The notes: generated by a model from the sequence alone, not told the origin. Positions 43,035 to 52,890 are shown, numbered from the stretch's first letter. The stretch is 64,000 nucleotides of DNA from Marmoricola sp. OAE513 (GCF_040546585.1 NZ_JBEPOC010000001.1:2542001-2606000), one strand, 5' to 3'. Translations and numbers: made by a program.

Positions 43035-43076
43035 CAGCAGTGGTGACCCGCGGCAGGGCTCTGACAGGATCGCTGC

Positions 43077-44168
43077 ATGACTGCGCGCATCCTGCTCTTC
43101 GGAGCGACGGGCTACACCGGAGACCTCACTGCTCGAAGCCTGGTCCGTCAGGGTGCCACCCCGGTGCTCGTCGCCCGTAGCGCCGAGCGTGTCGGCGCCC
43201 TCGCGACCGAGCTGGGTGGGTTGGAAACCATCGTCGCCGACGTGTCGAACCCGTCCAGCGTGTACGACGCGGTGGCGCCCGGCGATGTCCTGATCAGCAC
43301 TGTCGGACCGTTCCTGCGGTTCGGTGAACCCGCCGTGCGAGCCGCTGCCGAGAAGGGCGCTCACTACCTCGACTCCACCGGTGAGGGCCCGTTCATGCGC
43401 GAGGTGTTCGAGAAGTGGGGACCGGCCGCGGCCCGCAACGGCATCGGGCTCCTCACTGCCTTCGGGTTCGACTACGTGCCGGGCAACCTCGCCGCGGCGC
43501 TGGCGTTGGCCGACGCGGGGCCGGACGCAGTCGCTGTCGACGTCGGCTACTTCCCGGTCGGGTTCCAGACCAGCGGCGGCACCAACGCGTCGATCGCCGG
43601 GATGATGCTGGAGGACGGGTTCGCCTTCCGCGACGGACGTCTGGCGGTCGAGCGTGCCGGGCGCCGGCGGCGGACGTTCGACGTCGCCGGCAGGACCCTG
43701 ACCGGGGTGAGCCTCCCGGGTTCCGAGCACCTCGGACTCCCGGCGATCCACCCCACGTTGCGCGAGGTCGGCGTCTTCCTCGGTGTCCCACCGGCGGCAG
43801 CGCGGGTGCTGGGTGCGAGCACGGCGATCAGCACCCCGTTGCGCAAGTCCGCCGCACTGCGTGGTCTGGGCGGCCGTGCAGCCGCCCGTCTCGTGAAGGG
43901 CTCCACCGGCGGCCCGGACGCCGACCAGCGCTCGCGGTCGCGCCACACGATGGTGGCCGAGGCGCGGTCGGCGAGCGGTGCGGTGCTGGCGACGGTGACC
44001 ATGACAGGTCCTGACCCGTACGACTTCACCGCGGACATCCTCGCGTGGGGCGCGATCGCGGCCGCGACCTCAGGCTTGCTCGCCACCGGTGGACTCGGTC
44101 CGGTCGAGGCGTTCGGGTTGGACGCCCTGGCGGCCGGTTGCGCCCAGGTCGGGCTCGTCCGCGCCTGA
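43077..44168 (+). CDS. Saccharopine dehydrogenase-like / trans-acting enoyl reductase family protein
   Basis: A 363-residue NAD(P)-binding protein. The Rossmann motif is ILLFGATGYTGDLTAR (residues 5-20), followed by PVLVARSAERV and ISTVGPFLRFGEPAV, the layout of the saccharopine-dehydrogenase-like family that includes mycobacterial trans-acting enoyl reductases. The second half is less conserved, with EGPFMREVFEKWGPAA and FGFDYVPGNLAAALAL. ATG at 43077 follows CAGGAT by 6 nt. It is divergent from clpP. The substrate is unknown. Confidence 0.85.
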   Translation: MTARILLFGATGYTGDLTARSLVRQGATPVLVARSAERVGALATELGGLETIVADVSNPSSVYDAVAPGDVLISTVGPFLRFGEPAVRAAAEKGAHYLDSTGEGPFMREVFEKWGPAAARNGIGLLTAFGFDYVPGNLAAALALADAGPDAVAVDVGYFPVGFQTSGGTNASIAGMMLEDGFAFRDGRLAVERAGRRRRTFDVAGRTLTGVSLPGSEHLGLPAIHPTLREVGVFLGVPPAAARVLGASTAISTPLRKSAALRGLGGRAAARLVKGSTGGPDADQRSRSRHTMVAEARSASGAVLATVTMTGPDPYDFTADILAWGAIAAATSGLLATGGLGPVEAFGLDALAAGCAQVGLVRA

Positions 44169-44181
44169 GCCGCGCCGACAG

Positions 44182-44754
44182 TCACCCGATCGCAGCGAGC
44201 TCCTCGACCGGTACGACGGGCGCGCCCCGGAGGGCGGCTGACAAGGCCTCGACCAACCCGGGACGGCTCTCGACGACGACGTCGCGCAGGACCAGCAGTG
44301 TCCCGTCACGCACGACCGCGAGGGTGGCCAGCTCCTCCATCGTGGAGAGCATCACTCCGCCGCTCTCCTCGCAGCTGCTGTCAGCGATCTGCTCCACCGC
44401 TGCACAGAGCGGCTCCGAAGGAGCCTGCTGCTCCACCAGCCGGAAGTCCTGACCGTCCTCGCCGCGGTAGGTCACCACGACAGCCCCAGCCCTCACCGAG
44501 ATCGAGTCGGGCATCGCGTCCAGCGGCTCGCCGGACTGACCTGCGCCGGAGGACGGGTCGGCATCGACGACCCCGGGTCCCGGTGTGTCCGCGGCCTCGC
44601 CGGGAAGGCCGGTCAGGTCCGGGAGGTAGAGGGTCAGTCCCGTCCGGCGCAGCTCGCCGGCGGTCGCACGGCCGTCCGCGCTGCCGCTGTCGCCCTGGCA
44701 GCCGAGTGCCGCCGACAGCGCCGCGACGACCAGGAGCGCCGCGGGACGACGCAC
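44182..44754 (-). CDS. Lipoprotein, unknown function (second gene of pair)
   Basis: A 190-residue predicted lipoprotein: RRPAALLVVAALSAALGC gives a lipobox with Cys19. A Ser/Gly/Pro-rich linker follows, then a folded part with two further Cys (PLCAAVEQIADSSCEE) likely disulfide-bonded. GTG at 44754 lies 8 nt after the stop of the upstream lipoprotein, so the two are co-transcribed. No named domain is recognised. Confidence 0.75.
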   Translation of the reverse strand: MRRPAALLVVAALSAALGCQGDSGSADGRATAGELRRTGLTLYLPDLTGLPGEAADTPGPGVVDADPSSGAGQSGEPLDAMPDSISVRAGAVVVTYRGEDGQDFRLVEQQAPSEPLCAAVEQIADSSCEESGGVMLSTMEELATLAVVRDGTLLVLRDVVVESRPGLVEALSAALRGAPVVPVEELAAIG

Positions 44755-44762
44755 GAGCCGGA

Positions 44763-45797
44763 TCAGAACGAGTTGTCGCTGTTCTCGAGCAGGAAGGTCG
44801 GGAACCTCGTCGTCGGCTCCGTGGGGATCACCGGGCTCACCGGCGTGCACCTGAGCGTTCGCAGCTCGCAGCTCACGACCTGACGGTCGCGCACGACGTT
44901 GTCGAGCACCGCCTCGTCGACCCGCTCGGACACTCCGTAGAACGTGTCCTGGTCGGTCCATCCAGCGAGGGTGAAGTGGTCCCAGGGGGTGTTGATCGCT
45001 CGCTGCACGCCGGTCTTCGCGTCGTACACCACTGCCGGCGTGGGCCACGTCCCGACGTCGAAGATCGTCGTCCGGTCCGGCGAGAGCCGGCCGACGGCGT
45101 ACATCGACGACTCCACCAGCCGGCGCTGCTTCCCCTCGCCGCGGAGGCTGACACGGAAGCCGTCAGGGAACAGCGTGTCGGCGTACCCCTCGTAGACGTC
45201 CATCCCGTCGGCGTCCGTTGTCGACTTCGTGGTCGAGCCGTCAGCGAGGTCGATGGTCTTGCCGTAGAAGAAGGCACGCTCGTCGCTGACGCCGTGCAGG
45301 AGCGGCATGATCTCGCCGTACAGGTCGGCCAGGTCGTCGCGGGCGTCCGGCTTCCGATCCGGCGTTCGGTACAGCCGCTTCCCTGTCACGGTGTCGAACA
45401 CAGCGAGCTGGAGGACCCGGGTCCCGTACCTGTCCTTCGGCCCGCTGGACTGATCGACGGTCGCGAACACCGACCGGTCCGCCGAGACAGCGAGGTTCCC
45501 CCAGCCGACCTTGGCGACGCGTTGGGTCCTTCCCTCGGCGCTGGTGAAGAACAGGGTCCCGGCGCTCATCCAGTAGGCGCCCGTCCGGCCCAGCACGAAC
45601 TTGTCGACCTTGTCGCCGAGCTCGACGGTGCGATCGCCGATGTGCAGCGTTCCTCGGTAGAACCAAGCGGGTGCGGTGACGTCCCACTCGGTCTGCCCGA
45701 CCGGCAGCGTGAACGCATCGGTCGACTCCTCGCCCACGTCGCCGCAGCCGGCGAGGACGAGGCAGGCGAGCAGGAGGGTGGCGGCCCGAGACTTCAC
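44763..45797 (-). CDS. Lipoprotein with beta-propeller-like repeats
   Basis: A 344-residue lipoprotein. GTG at 45797 starts KSRAATLLLACLVLAGCG, with the lipobox LAGC; an ATG at 45833 would add 12 residues before the signal peptide. GATCAT lies 7 nt before the GTG. The mature protein has repeated strands with LAVSADRSVFATVD, GRLSPDRTTIFDVG and similar, suggesting a beta-propeller of the TolB/YncE kind. It is upstream of another lipoprotein in a two-gene operon. Function is unknown. Confidence 0.78.
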   Translation of the reverse strand: MKSRAATLLLACLVLAGCGDVGEESTDAFTLPVGQTEWDVTAPAWFYRGTLHIGDRTVELGDKVDKFVLGRTGAYWMSAGTLFFTSAEGRTQRVAKVGWGNLAVSADRSVFATVDQSSGPKDRYGTRVLQLAVFDTVTGKRLYRTPDRKPDARDDLADLYGEIMPLLHGVSDERAFFYGKTIDLADGSTTKSTTDADGMDVYEGYADTLFPDGFRVSLRGEGKQRRLVESSMYAVGRLSPDRTTIFDVGTWPTPAVVYDAKTGVQRAINTPWDHFTLAGWTDQDTFYGVSERVDEAVLDNVVRDRQVVSCELRTLRCTPVSPVIPTEPTTRFPTFLLENSDNSF

Positions 45798-45841
45798 GGG
45801 TTCGATGATCGCATCCCGGCGAGGAAGTGGCACGGTGGTCG

Positions 45842-48412
45842 CTACCCGTCGAGGCGGCGCATCGCCTGCGTCACCAGCACCAGCTCGCCGGTCTCGTCCG
45901 AGGCGTCGACGTCGATCAGCGCCTCGATGATCCAGTCGTGGTTCCCGTCGGGATCGTGGATGGTCTGCACGACTGGCCAGGAACGCCCCTCGCGAGTGAT
46001 CCGCAGCAGTGCCGGGCCGCGGGCGTCACCGTCGAGGTCGACGTCGTCGTGCTCGGCGAAGTACGCCTCGATCGCCTCGTCCCACGCCGACCGGGTCATC
46101 ACGACCTCGCCCGGAGGATCGGTGCGGTCGGCGGCCGCGCGTTCGAGAGCCATCAAGCCGTCGAGGTTGTCGTGGGCGACCAGCTCGACGCGACGGAACA
46201 TCGCGTTGCGGACCATCACGGTGAAGGCGCGCTCCTGCTGGGAGATCGGACGCGGGTTGGTGGGAGGCGCGTTGGAAGCCAACGCATCGGCGCGGCGCTG
46301 GACAGCCTCGGGGTCGGTGAGCGACTCCCACTCGTCCAGGAGCGAGGAGTCGGTCTGCCGCACGGTCTCGCCGAGCCATTCGCTGAGCTCGTCGAGCTCG
46401 GGCGTGCGGTGCTGGTCGGGCACGGTCTGCCGCAGCGTGCGGTAGGTGTCGGTGAGGTAGCGCAGCACCAGGCCCTCGGACCGGGCCAGCTGGTAGCGGG
46501 AGACGAAGTCGGTGAAGCTCATGCCCTGCTCGTACATCTCGCGCACGATCGACTTCGGGGCGAGCGCGTCCTCGGGCAACCACGGGTGGCTCTCCCGGTA
46601 GAGCGCGTAGGTCGCCTCGAGCAGCTCGCGCAGCGGCATCGGCCAGGTGATCTCGTCGAGCAGTGCCATCCGCTCCTCGTACTCCAGGCCGTCTGCCTTC
46701 ATCTCGTTCACGGCGATGCCGCGCGCGATGTACTGCTGCTGGGCGAGGATCTGCCGCGGCGCCTCCAACACCGACTCGACGACCGAGAGCAGGTCCAGCG
46801 TGTAGTCCTCGGACTCGGGATCGAGGACGTCGAACGCGGCGAGCGCGAAGTGCGCGAGGGGCTGGTTGAGCGCGAAGTCAGGCGGCAGGTCGTGGGTCAG
46901 GACGTAGCGGCGTCCGAACTCGTCGACCTCGTCGAGGCGGGTGAGCACCCCGGAGTGCACCAGGCTGCGTGTCAGCCGGAGCGCGCGACGCGCGAGCTGG
47001 CGCTGCTTGGCGAGCGTCTCGTGGTTGTCCATCAGGAGTCGCCGCATCACCGGGAAGGCGTCCTCCTCGCGGGTCACGACGTTGATGAGCATCGCGTTGT
47101 CGACCTTCATCCGGGAGACCAGCTGCTCGGGCGGCCGGGTCACCAGCTTGTCGAAGGTCTCCTCGGACCAGACGACCTCGCCCTCGGGCGGCTTCTTGCG
47201 GCGTACGGACTTCTGCTTCTTGGGGTCGTCGGCGAACTTGGCCAGCGCCTTGGCGTTGTCGATCGCGAACTCGGGAGCCTGCACGACGACGTACCCCGAG
47301 GTGTCGAAGCCGGCCCGCCCTGCACGCCCGGCGATCTGCATGAACTCGCGCGAGCGCAGGATGCGCTGCCGCGTGCCGTCGTACTTGGCCAGACCGGTGA
47401 ACAGCACCGTCCGGATCGGCACGTTGATGCCGACGCCGAGGGTGTCGGTGCCGCAGATGACGACGAGCAGACCGGCTTGCGCGAGCTGCTCGACCAACCT
47501 CCGGTAGCGCGGGAGCATGCCGGCGTGGTGGACGCCGATGCCGCGACGTACGAGCTTCTGCAGGGTCTTGCCGAACCCGGCTCCGAAGCGGAAACCGACC
47601 AGGCGTTCGTTGATCGCGTCGCGCGCCTCGCGGTCGGCCTGGATGCCGGCGTTCGCGCTGAGCAGCGAGGTGGCGTGCTCGACCGCCGCGGCCTGGGTGA
47701 AGTGCACGACGTACACGGGGGCCTGGTGGGTCTGGACGAGCTCGAGCAGGGTGTCGGGCAGGTGGTTCATCGCCCAGGTGAACGTCAGCGGCACCGGCCG
47801 CTCGGCGTCGTCGACGATCGCGGTCGCGCGCCCGGTGCGGCGTGACAGGTCCTCGGCCAGCTCGCTGATGTCGCCGAGCGTCGCGCTCATCAGCAGGAAC
47901 TGGGCGCCGGTCAGCTCGAGCAGCGGGACCTGCCAGGCCCAGCCACGGTCGGGTTCGGAGTAGAAGTGGAACTCGTCCATGATCACCGTGCCGACGTCTG
48001 CGTCGGGGCCCTCGCGCAGGGCGATGTTGGCCAGCACCTCGGCGGTGCAGCAGATGATCGGGGCGTCGGCGTTCACCGACGCGTCGCCGGTCAGCATGCC
48101 GACGTTGGTCGCCCCGAAGATCTCGCACAGGGCGAAGAACTTCTCGCTCACCAGCGCCTTGATCGGAGCCGTGTAGAAGCTGACCCGGTCGCCGGCGAGC
48201 GCGGACGCGTGCGCCGCCATCGCGACCAGCGACTTGCCTGACCCTGTCGGTGTCGCCAGCACGACGTTGTTGCCACCGAGCAGCTCGATGATCGCCTCGT
48301 CCTGGTGCGGGTACAGGCTCAACCCGTGCTCGTCGACCCAGGTGGTGAGCGCCTCGTACACGGCATCGGGGTCGTCGGTCCGCGGGACCCAAGCCGCTCC
48401 GTCGACGCTCAC
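45842..48412 (-). CDS. DEAD/DEAH-box RNA helicase (DUF3516, Ski2/Mtr4-like)
   Basis: An 856-residue superfamily 2 helicase. Motif I is ATPTGSGKSLV (near residue 53), motif II is IMDEFHFY (DEFH, near 143), motif III is MSATLG and motif VI is QIAGRAGRAGFDT (near 370). The C-terminal half, DUF3516, is specific to actinobacteria and follows a KKPPEGEVVW linker. Related helicases unwind RNA in decay or ribosome assembly. GTG at 48412 follows TAGCCT by 6 nt on its strand. Confidence 0.93.
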   Translation of the reverse strand: MSVDGAAWVPRTDDPDAVYEALTTWVDEHGLSLYPHQDEAIIELLGGNNVVLATPTGSGKSLVAMAAHASALAGDRVSFYTAPIKALVSEKFFALCEIFGATNVGMLTGDASVNADAPIICCTAEVLANIALREGPDADVGTVIMDEFHFYSEPDRGWAWQVPLLELTGAQFLLMSATLGDISELAEDLSRRTGRATAIVDDAERPVPLTFTWAMNHLPDTLLELVQTHQAPVYVVHFTQAAAVEHATSLLSANAGIQADREARDAINERLVGFRFGAGFGKTLQKLVRRGIGVHHAGMLPRYRRLVEQLAQAGLLVVICGTDTLGVGINVPIRTVLFTGLAKYDGTRQRILRSREFMQIAGRAGRAGFDTSGYVVVQAPEFAIDNAKALAKFADDPKKQKSVRRKKPPEGEVVWSEETFDKLVTRPPEQLVSRMKVDNAMLINVVTREEDAFPVMRRLLMDNHETLAKQRQLARRALRLTRSLVHSGVLTRLDEVDEFGRRYVLTHDLPPDFALNQPLAHFALAAFDVLDPESEDYTLDLLSVVESVLEAPRQILAQQQYIARGIAVNEMKADGLEYEERMALLDEITWPMPLRELLEATYALYRESHPWLPEDALAPKSIVREMYEQGMSFTDFVSRYQLARSEGLVLRYLTDTYRTLRQTVPDQHRTPELDELSEWLGETVRQTDSSLLDEWESLTDPEAVQRRADALASNAPPTNPRPISQQERAFTVMVRNAMFRRVELVAHDNLDGLMALERAAADRTDPPGEVVMTRSAWDEAIEAYFAEHDDVDLDGDARGPALLRITREGRSWPVVQTIHDPDGNHDWIIEALIDVDASDETGELVLVTQAMRRLDG

Positions 48413-48418
48413 CCAGCG

Positions 48419-48472
48419 AGGCTACCGGGCACCCGCGACGCCATTGACGCCCACCGGTGGCGTCACTAGCCT
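48419..48472. promoter_or_regulatory. Divergent leaderless promoters of helicase and secreted protease
   Basis: Two identical TAGCCT elements point outward: 48419-48424 on the reverse strand, 6 nt before the helicase GTG, and 48467-48472 on the forward strand, 6 nt before the protease ATG. Neither gene has a Shine-Dalgarno sequence. Confidence 0.6.
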
Positions 48473-48478
48473 CCGACG

Positions 48479-49249
48479 ATGCGCCGGATCCTCCTCTCCC
48501 TCCTGGTCTGCGGCCTTGCGTTCACCGGCCTGCCGGCCGCGAGCGCTGACGACGCCGCGGTACCGACGGCTCACCAGGTCGAGACCGTCCCGGCGACCGG
48601 AGCGATCTTCTACCCGAGCATCCTGGGGCTCTTCCCGACGCTGGGCCTTCCGCACTTCTGCAGCGCGAGCGTCGTGGACTCCCCGACACGGGACCTCGTG
48701 GTCACCGCTGCGCACTGCGTCTTCGGGACCGGCCCGACCATCGAGTTCGCGCCGCTGCTGCACGACAACAGCCTCCCCGCCGGCGTCTGGTCGGTCACGA
48801 AGATCTACATCGACCCTGCCTGGGCCAAGACGTTCGACCCTCGCCACGACGTCGCGTTCCTCCGGGTGGCTCCGCGCGGCGGCAAGAAGATCGAGGACGT
48901 CGTCGACGGTCACCCGCTCGGTACGCCGACCGTCGGTCAGTCCGTCAACGTCAGCGGCTACCCGATGGGCAGCAAGGGCCGGCCGCTGACCTGCACCGCC
49001 GCGCTCGAGCTGGTCGACGGCTACTCCGGGATCCGGTGCAACGGGTTCGAGGACGGGACCAGTGGAGGACCGTGGCTGCAGGACGGCAGGGTCGTCGGGG
49101 TGATCGGCGGGCTCGAGCAGGGTGGGTGTGCCGCGGACGCCGAGTACAGCACCCCGTTCGGGGCTGACGTCCAGGCGCTGTTCAACCGCGCTGTGGCTGG
49201 CGGCAAGGGCGACAACGTCCCGATCGGGTTCACCGCGAACGCCTGCTGA
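48479..49249 (+). CDS. Secreted trypsin-like serine protease
   Basis: A 256-residue S1-family peptidase. The signal peptide is RRILLSLLVCGLAFTGLPAA with cleavage near residue 23. The triad is His79 in VVTAAHC, Asp124 in RHDVAFLRV and Ser195 in EDGTSGGPWL. Paired Cys (CSAS...AHC, TCTA...GIRC, GGC...ANAC) suggest disulfides. There is no pro-domain or anchor, so it is released. ATG lies 6 nt after TAGCCT. Its substrate is unknown. Confidence 0.9.
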   Translation: MRRILLSLLVCGLAFTGLPAASADDAAVPTAHQVETVPATGAIFYPSILGLFPTLGLPHFCSASVVDSPTRDLVVTAAHCVFGTGPTIEFAPLLHDNSLPAGVWSVTKIYIDPAWAKTFDPRHDVAFLRVAPRGGKKIEDVVDGHPLGTPTVGQSVNVSGYPMGSKGRPLTCTAALELVDGYSGIRCNGFEDGTSGGPWLQDGRVVGVIGGLEQGGCAADAEYSTPFGADVQALFNRAVAGGKGDNVPIGFTANAC

Positions 49250-49355
49250 CCAGCGTCGTCGAAGAAAGTTTCGGCGGACCTGTCGTATCGGTCGAACCCC
49301 GTTCGTGGACAGGGTGAGAGGCAGCAACCGGCTGCCGGATCCCCAGGAGTATCCG

Positions 49356-49772
49356 ATGTCCGTCATCGCCACCAACCAGCCCGGCACCACCGCCCGCAAG
49401 CCCGGCCAGAAGCTCTGGGTCACGACCGTCGGAGCCGGTCTCGTCGCCGCCGTGGCGACGACCACTGTCGCCGCGGTCGCCGACGCTGCCGGCGTCTCCC
49501 TCGACATCGCGGGGGAGCCGATCCCCGTCCTCGCGTTCGCCCAGATGACGTTCCTCTTCAGCCTCGTCGGACTGGCCATCGCAGCCGGTTTGCGCCGGTG
49601 GGCCGGCGACGCTCGCACCGTGTGGCTGCGGACGACGATCGCTCTCACGGCGCTGTCGTTCGTCCCCGACCTCCTCGCCGACGCGGCGACCGCGACCAAG
49701 CTGACGCTCATGCTCACGCACGTCGTCGCTGCTGCGATCGTGATCCCGGTGGTGGCTCGGCGGCTGCGCTAG
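49356..49772 (+). CDS. DUF6069-family membrane protein
   Basis: A 138-residue protein with four hydrophobic segments (about 22-42, 56-78, 90-108 and 115-132) and a hydrophilic N-terminus, matching the small four-helix membrane family DUF6069 in size and in the ending HVVAAAIVIPVVARRLR. AGGAG lies 7 nt before ATG 49356, one of the minority of genes here with a real ribosome binding site. The function is unknown. Confidence 0.72.
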   Translation: MSVIATNQPGTTARKPGQKLWVTTVGAGLVAAVATTTVAAVADAAGVSLDIAGEPIPVLAFAQMTFLFSLVGLAIAAGLRRWAGDARTVWLRTTIALTALSFVPDLLADAATATKLTLMLTHVVAAAIVIPVVARRLR

Positions 49773-49790
49773 TCACCGCGTCTCGACGAG

Positions 49791-49841
49791 CTCGACGACC
49801 GGGAAAACTCGACGACCGGGAAAGCTCGACGACAGGGGTCA
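49791..49841. repeat. 17-bp tandem repeat, three copies
   Basis: CTCGACGACCGGGAAAA (49791-49807), CTCGACGACCGGGAAAG (49808-49824) and the diverged CTCGACGACAGGGGTCA (49825-49841) run head to tail between two convergent genes. The last copy runs into the stop codon of the frameshifted gene. Confidence 0.7.
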
Positions 49842-51264
49842 GAGCTTGGAGCCGGTGAAGGAGTAGCTCCCCATGAAGCCGGCCTTCACCTTCCCGGAGA
49901 TCTGATCTCCCGAGATCGAGCCGTTGAAGCGCACCTTGAGCTTCATCGGCTTGGTCACGTGGTTGATCCACGACAGGTTCGTGCCGTCGAGCTTCGCATC
50001 GGTGATGGGGGAGGACATCCCGTCGCCGGACTGCTCGCCACTCAGGACGCCGTCGGTCTCGACGAGGTGCAGCAACGTCTCCTGCGGCCCGGTCGGACCC
50101 TTGATCACGATCTTCCAGTCCCCGGCCACCGGCACTGGTCCGTCGCTCGGCGCGACCGGCACCACCGGCTCGTCGTCCTCGGGCTCCGCGTGCAGCGTCT
50201 CGGGGTGCTCGACGTCCGAGGGCCGCAGCGTCGAGGTGATCGGGCGGGAGGTCGGCGTACGTGACGATCCCGGGCCGGGCCGCCACGACGGCACTGATCG
50301 CGTTGACCACCGGCATCGCGGTGACGATGAAGCCGGTCGAGAGCAGTTCGTCCATCGGGAGGCTCATGTCCTCGGGCAGGAACTCCATCCGCAGCGTGAT
50401 CTTCGGGGTTCCGAAGACCTCGACGATGTGTGCCGAGGCGACCGGCCAGGCCGGCTCGAGGTCGGTGGTGATCGTCCAGCGCACGTTGCACTCGATCACC
50501 GGACGTCCCGCGACGATGCCCTGCCAGCTCGTCTGGATGCCGGCCACCTGGCCCACCTGCACCGGTCGGCCCTCGATGTCCACGTCCTCGGTGGCGTGCG
50601 CGAACGCCACCGTGCACCGCACCTCGTCCAGGGTGATCCGGAACATCTCCGCGATCGCCTCGACAGCGTCGCCGAACGGCAGCGTCGCCTGCTCGATGTC
50701 GGCGGCGTGGCCCGGGTCGCCGGCAGGACGTCCCCAGCCGAGGGCGTCCTGGTTGGCGTCACCCGCCCAGATGCCGATGTTGAACGACTCGGTCATCCGC
50801 ACCAGGGTCACGTCGCGTGAGGCGCTCGACGCGGTGGCTGCCAGGTTGTCGGCCCAGCCCGGGTTCACCCCGCTGCCGAAGATGCTGGCGCCACCGGCCA
50901 GCGCTGCCTCGCGCAGCGCTGCGCGCGCCTCCTCGCCGTACCCGCGCCCGGTCAGGAAGCTGGCGGTGCTGACCACGTTGATGCCCGCGCGCAGCAGCCG
51001 GACCAGGTGGTCGACCTCGGGATGCAGGGGCATGTACGCCACGCAGTCGGGCGCGAGCGCGATCAGCGCGTCGATGTCGTCGGTGGCCATGACGCCGATC
51101 GTGCGCCCGAGCCCGGCCAGCTCGCCGACGTCGCGGCCCACCTTGTCCGCGCTGTAGGCGTAGACGCCGACCAGCTCGAGATCGGGTCGCTCGAGGATCG
51201 CCCTGAGGGACTCGCGGGCCACCTTGCCCGTCGTCCACTGCACGATGCGGAGTCGTTCGGTCAC
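49839..51264 (-). pseudogene. DHDPR-like NAD(P)-binding protein with C-terminal beta domain, broken by a frameshift
   Basis: The first part, from GTG or ATG at 51264 (TERLRIVQWTTGKVARES), is an NAD(P)-binding dihydrodipicolinate-reductase-like protein with FGSGVNPGWADNLA and ending ARPGIVTYADLPP near 50245. There the reading frame changes. The next 400 nt code in another frame for a Pro/Glu linker and a beta-rich domain (DWKIVIKGPTGPQE to GSYSFTGSKL), with stop at 49839. The original frame instead runs on in Arg/Ala-rich shadow sequence to 49714. One extra base in the CCCGCCCG stretch (50240-50249) explains it. It may be a real mutation or a sequence error. Confidence 0.65.
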
Positions 51265-51330
51265 TGGTGGTCCTCCCGAGAACGGCCACGGAACATGTGG
51301 CGTGAGTATGGCGATCCCCGGCTGTACTTC

Positions 51331-51360
51331 GAGTCCAAACGCCTGGTCTGTCTGGACCGC
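51331..51360 (+). promoter_or_regulatory. Conserved 30-bp upstream element, copy 1
   Basis: This 30-mer is identical at 27 of 30 positions to the one at 53107-53136; its core is TGGTCTGTCTGGACCGC with GGTC/GACC inverted ends. It ends 60 nt before the first binding-protein gene. The surrounding sequence is not conserved, so the element is probably a binding site. It also lies 66 nt from the divergent DHDPR-like gene. Confidence 0.65.
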
Positions 51361-51420
51361 AGGACGTCAGAACCTGCGTTCGATTACTCCCTCGCCAGCC
51401 TCGAATCGCACCATGTCCCC

Positions 51421-52890
51421 GTGAACTCGGGTCGCCCTCCCCTCCCGCCGTACTCCCGCGTCCTCGTCGGAGTGACGGCCGTCCTTGCCCTCGCGCTGTC
51501 CGCCTGCGGCGGCTCCGCCATGAGTCCGAAGGAGGCGGCCCGCGCCAACGGTGGTGTCAACGGCACTCTCGGCAGCGGCCCGGGTGATGCCCGTCCGGTC
51601 GCGTCGGTCTCCGACGGACCGGTCACCTCGGACGGACCGGTCGTCACGGACGCGTCCGGCAACCCGAGCGCGCCGACCAGCGGCGACCAGGGTGGTCCGA
51701 ACGGTACGGTCGTGGGCGGTGCAGCGCCGCCGACCGGCAAGGGCGTCAAGGCCGCGTCGTGCGCGGGTTTCAAGAACACCACCGGCATCACCGACTCGAC
51801 CATCACGATCGGCAACGTCTCGGACATCAGCGGTCCGGTCCCCGGCATCTTCACGCCCGCCCTCCAGGCGACCCAGGCGTACGCCGCGTACTTCAACTCG
51901 CGTTCGAAGATCTGCGGTCGCAAGATCGTGGTGAAGTCCTACGACAGCCAGACCAACACGAGCGCCGAGCAGGTCGCCACGCAGAAGTCCTGCGACGAGA
52001 CGTTCGCCGGCGTCGGAGGGCTCGCTGGTTTCGACGGTGCCGGTGCCGGCGCCGCGATCAAGTGCGGCATCCCGGAGATCCACGCGGTCATGCCGAACGC
52101 CGCGCGCGTCGCGTGCCCGAACTGCTTCGCCGCGAACGCTCCGCAGGGCGGCTTCTTCCCGGCGTCGATCCCGGACTACTTCACCAGGACCAACAAGGCC
52201 GCCACCCAGAAGGCCGCGATGCTCTACGTGAACGCTGCCGCCTCGGTGCAGGCCGCCAAGGGCCAGGTGCGCTCGGAGGAGAACCGCGGCTGGAAGTTCG
52301 CGCTGGTGCGCAGCTTCGACATCGCCGAGTTCAACTACGGCCCCTACGTCCAGCAGCTGAAGAGCTCGGGTGCGCGGATCGTGCAGCTGTTCGGCTCCGC
52401 CGACATGGGTGTGCGGTTCGCCCGGGCCTTCGATGCCGCCGGGTACAAGCCGGACGTCTTCCTGCTGAACCCGACGTACTACGACCCGGCCTTCGCCAAC
52501 GGGGGCAGCGTCGTGGACGGCAGCGTCGTGTACGTCGACTTCACCCCGCTCGAGGAAGCCGGTTCCAGTCCCGAGCTGCGGCTCTACAAGCAGTGGCTCG
52601 CCCAGGTCGCACCAGGGGCGACGCCGACGTACTTCGGTTTGTACGCCTGGTCGGCGACCCGGCTCTTCGCGGAGCAGGCCACCGCGCTCGGCGGTCAGCT
52701 CACCCGGGCGAACCTGGTCAAGCGCTTCAGGGCCGTGCACGGCTGGACGGCCAACGGGCTGCACGCGCCGCAGGACGTCGGTGGCAAGAAGTCGGCCCGG
52801 TGCGTGCGCTTCCTCCAGGTCAAGGGCGGCAGCTGGCGCCCGTACGGCGGCACGAAGTACCACTGCGGCGGACTGTCCAGCATCAAGTGA
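51421..52890 (+). CDS. Substrate-binding lipoprotein 1 of 4 (Peripla_BP_6-like)
   Basis: A 489-residue exported lipoprotein: hydrophobic VLVGVTAVLALALSACGG gives the lipobox, then a Gly/Pro/Ser linker of about 75 residues. The binding domain of two lobes begins [20 protein letters not shown] and resembles branched-chain amino-acid binding proteins ([22 protein letters not shown]). Eight Cys are conserved in all four paralogues. GTG at 51421 follows CACCAT by 6 nt. No permease or ATPase gene lies near. The ligand is unknown. Confidence 0.8.
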   Translation: MNSGRPPLPPYSRVLVGVTAVLALALSACGGSAMSPKEAARANGGVNGTLGSGPGDARPVASVSDGPVTSDGPVVTDASGNPSAPTSGDQGGPNGTVVGGAAPPTGKGVKAASCAGFKNTTGITDSTITIGNVSDISGPVPGIFTPALQATQAYAAYFNSRSKICGRKIVVKSYDSQTNTSAEQVATQKSCDETFAGVGGLAGFDGAGAGAAIKCGIPEIHAVMPNAARVACPNCFAANAPQGGFFPASIPDYFTRTNKAATQKAAMLYVNAAASVQAAKGQVRSEENRGWKFALVRSFDIAEFNYGPYVQQLKSSGARIVQLFGSADMGVRFARAFDAAGYKPDVFLLNPTYYDPAFANGGSVVDGSVVYVDFTPLEEAGSSPELRLYKQWLAQVAPGATPTYFGLYAWSATRLFAEQATALGGQLTRANLVKRFRAVHGWTANGLHAPQDVGGKKSARCVRFLQVKGGSWRPYGGTKYHCGGLSSIK

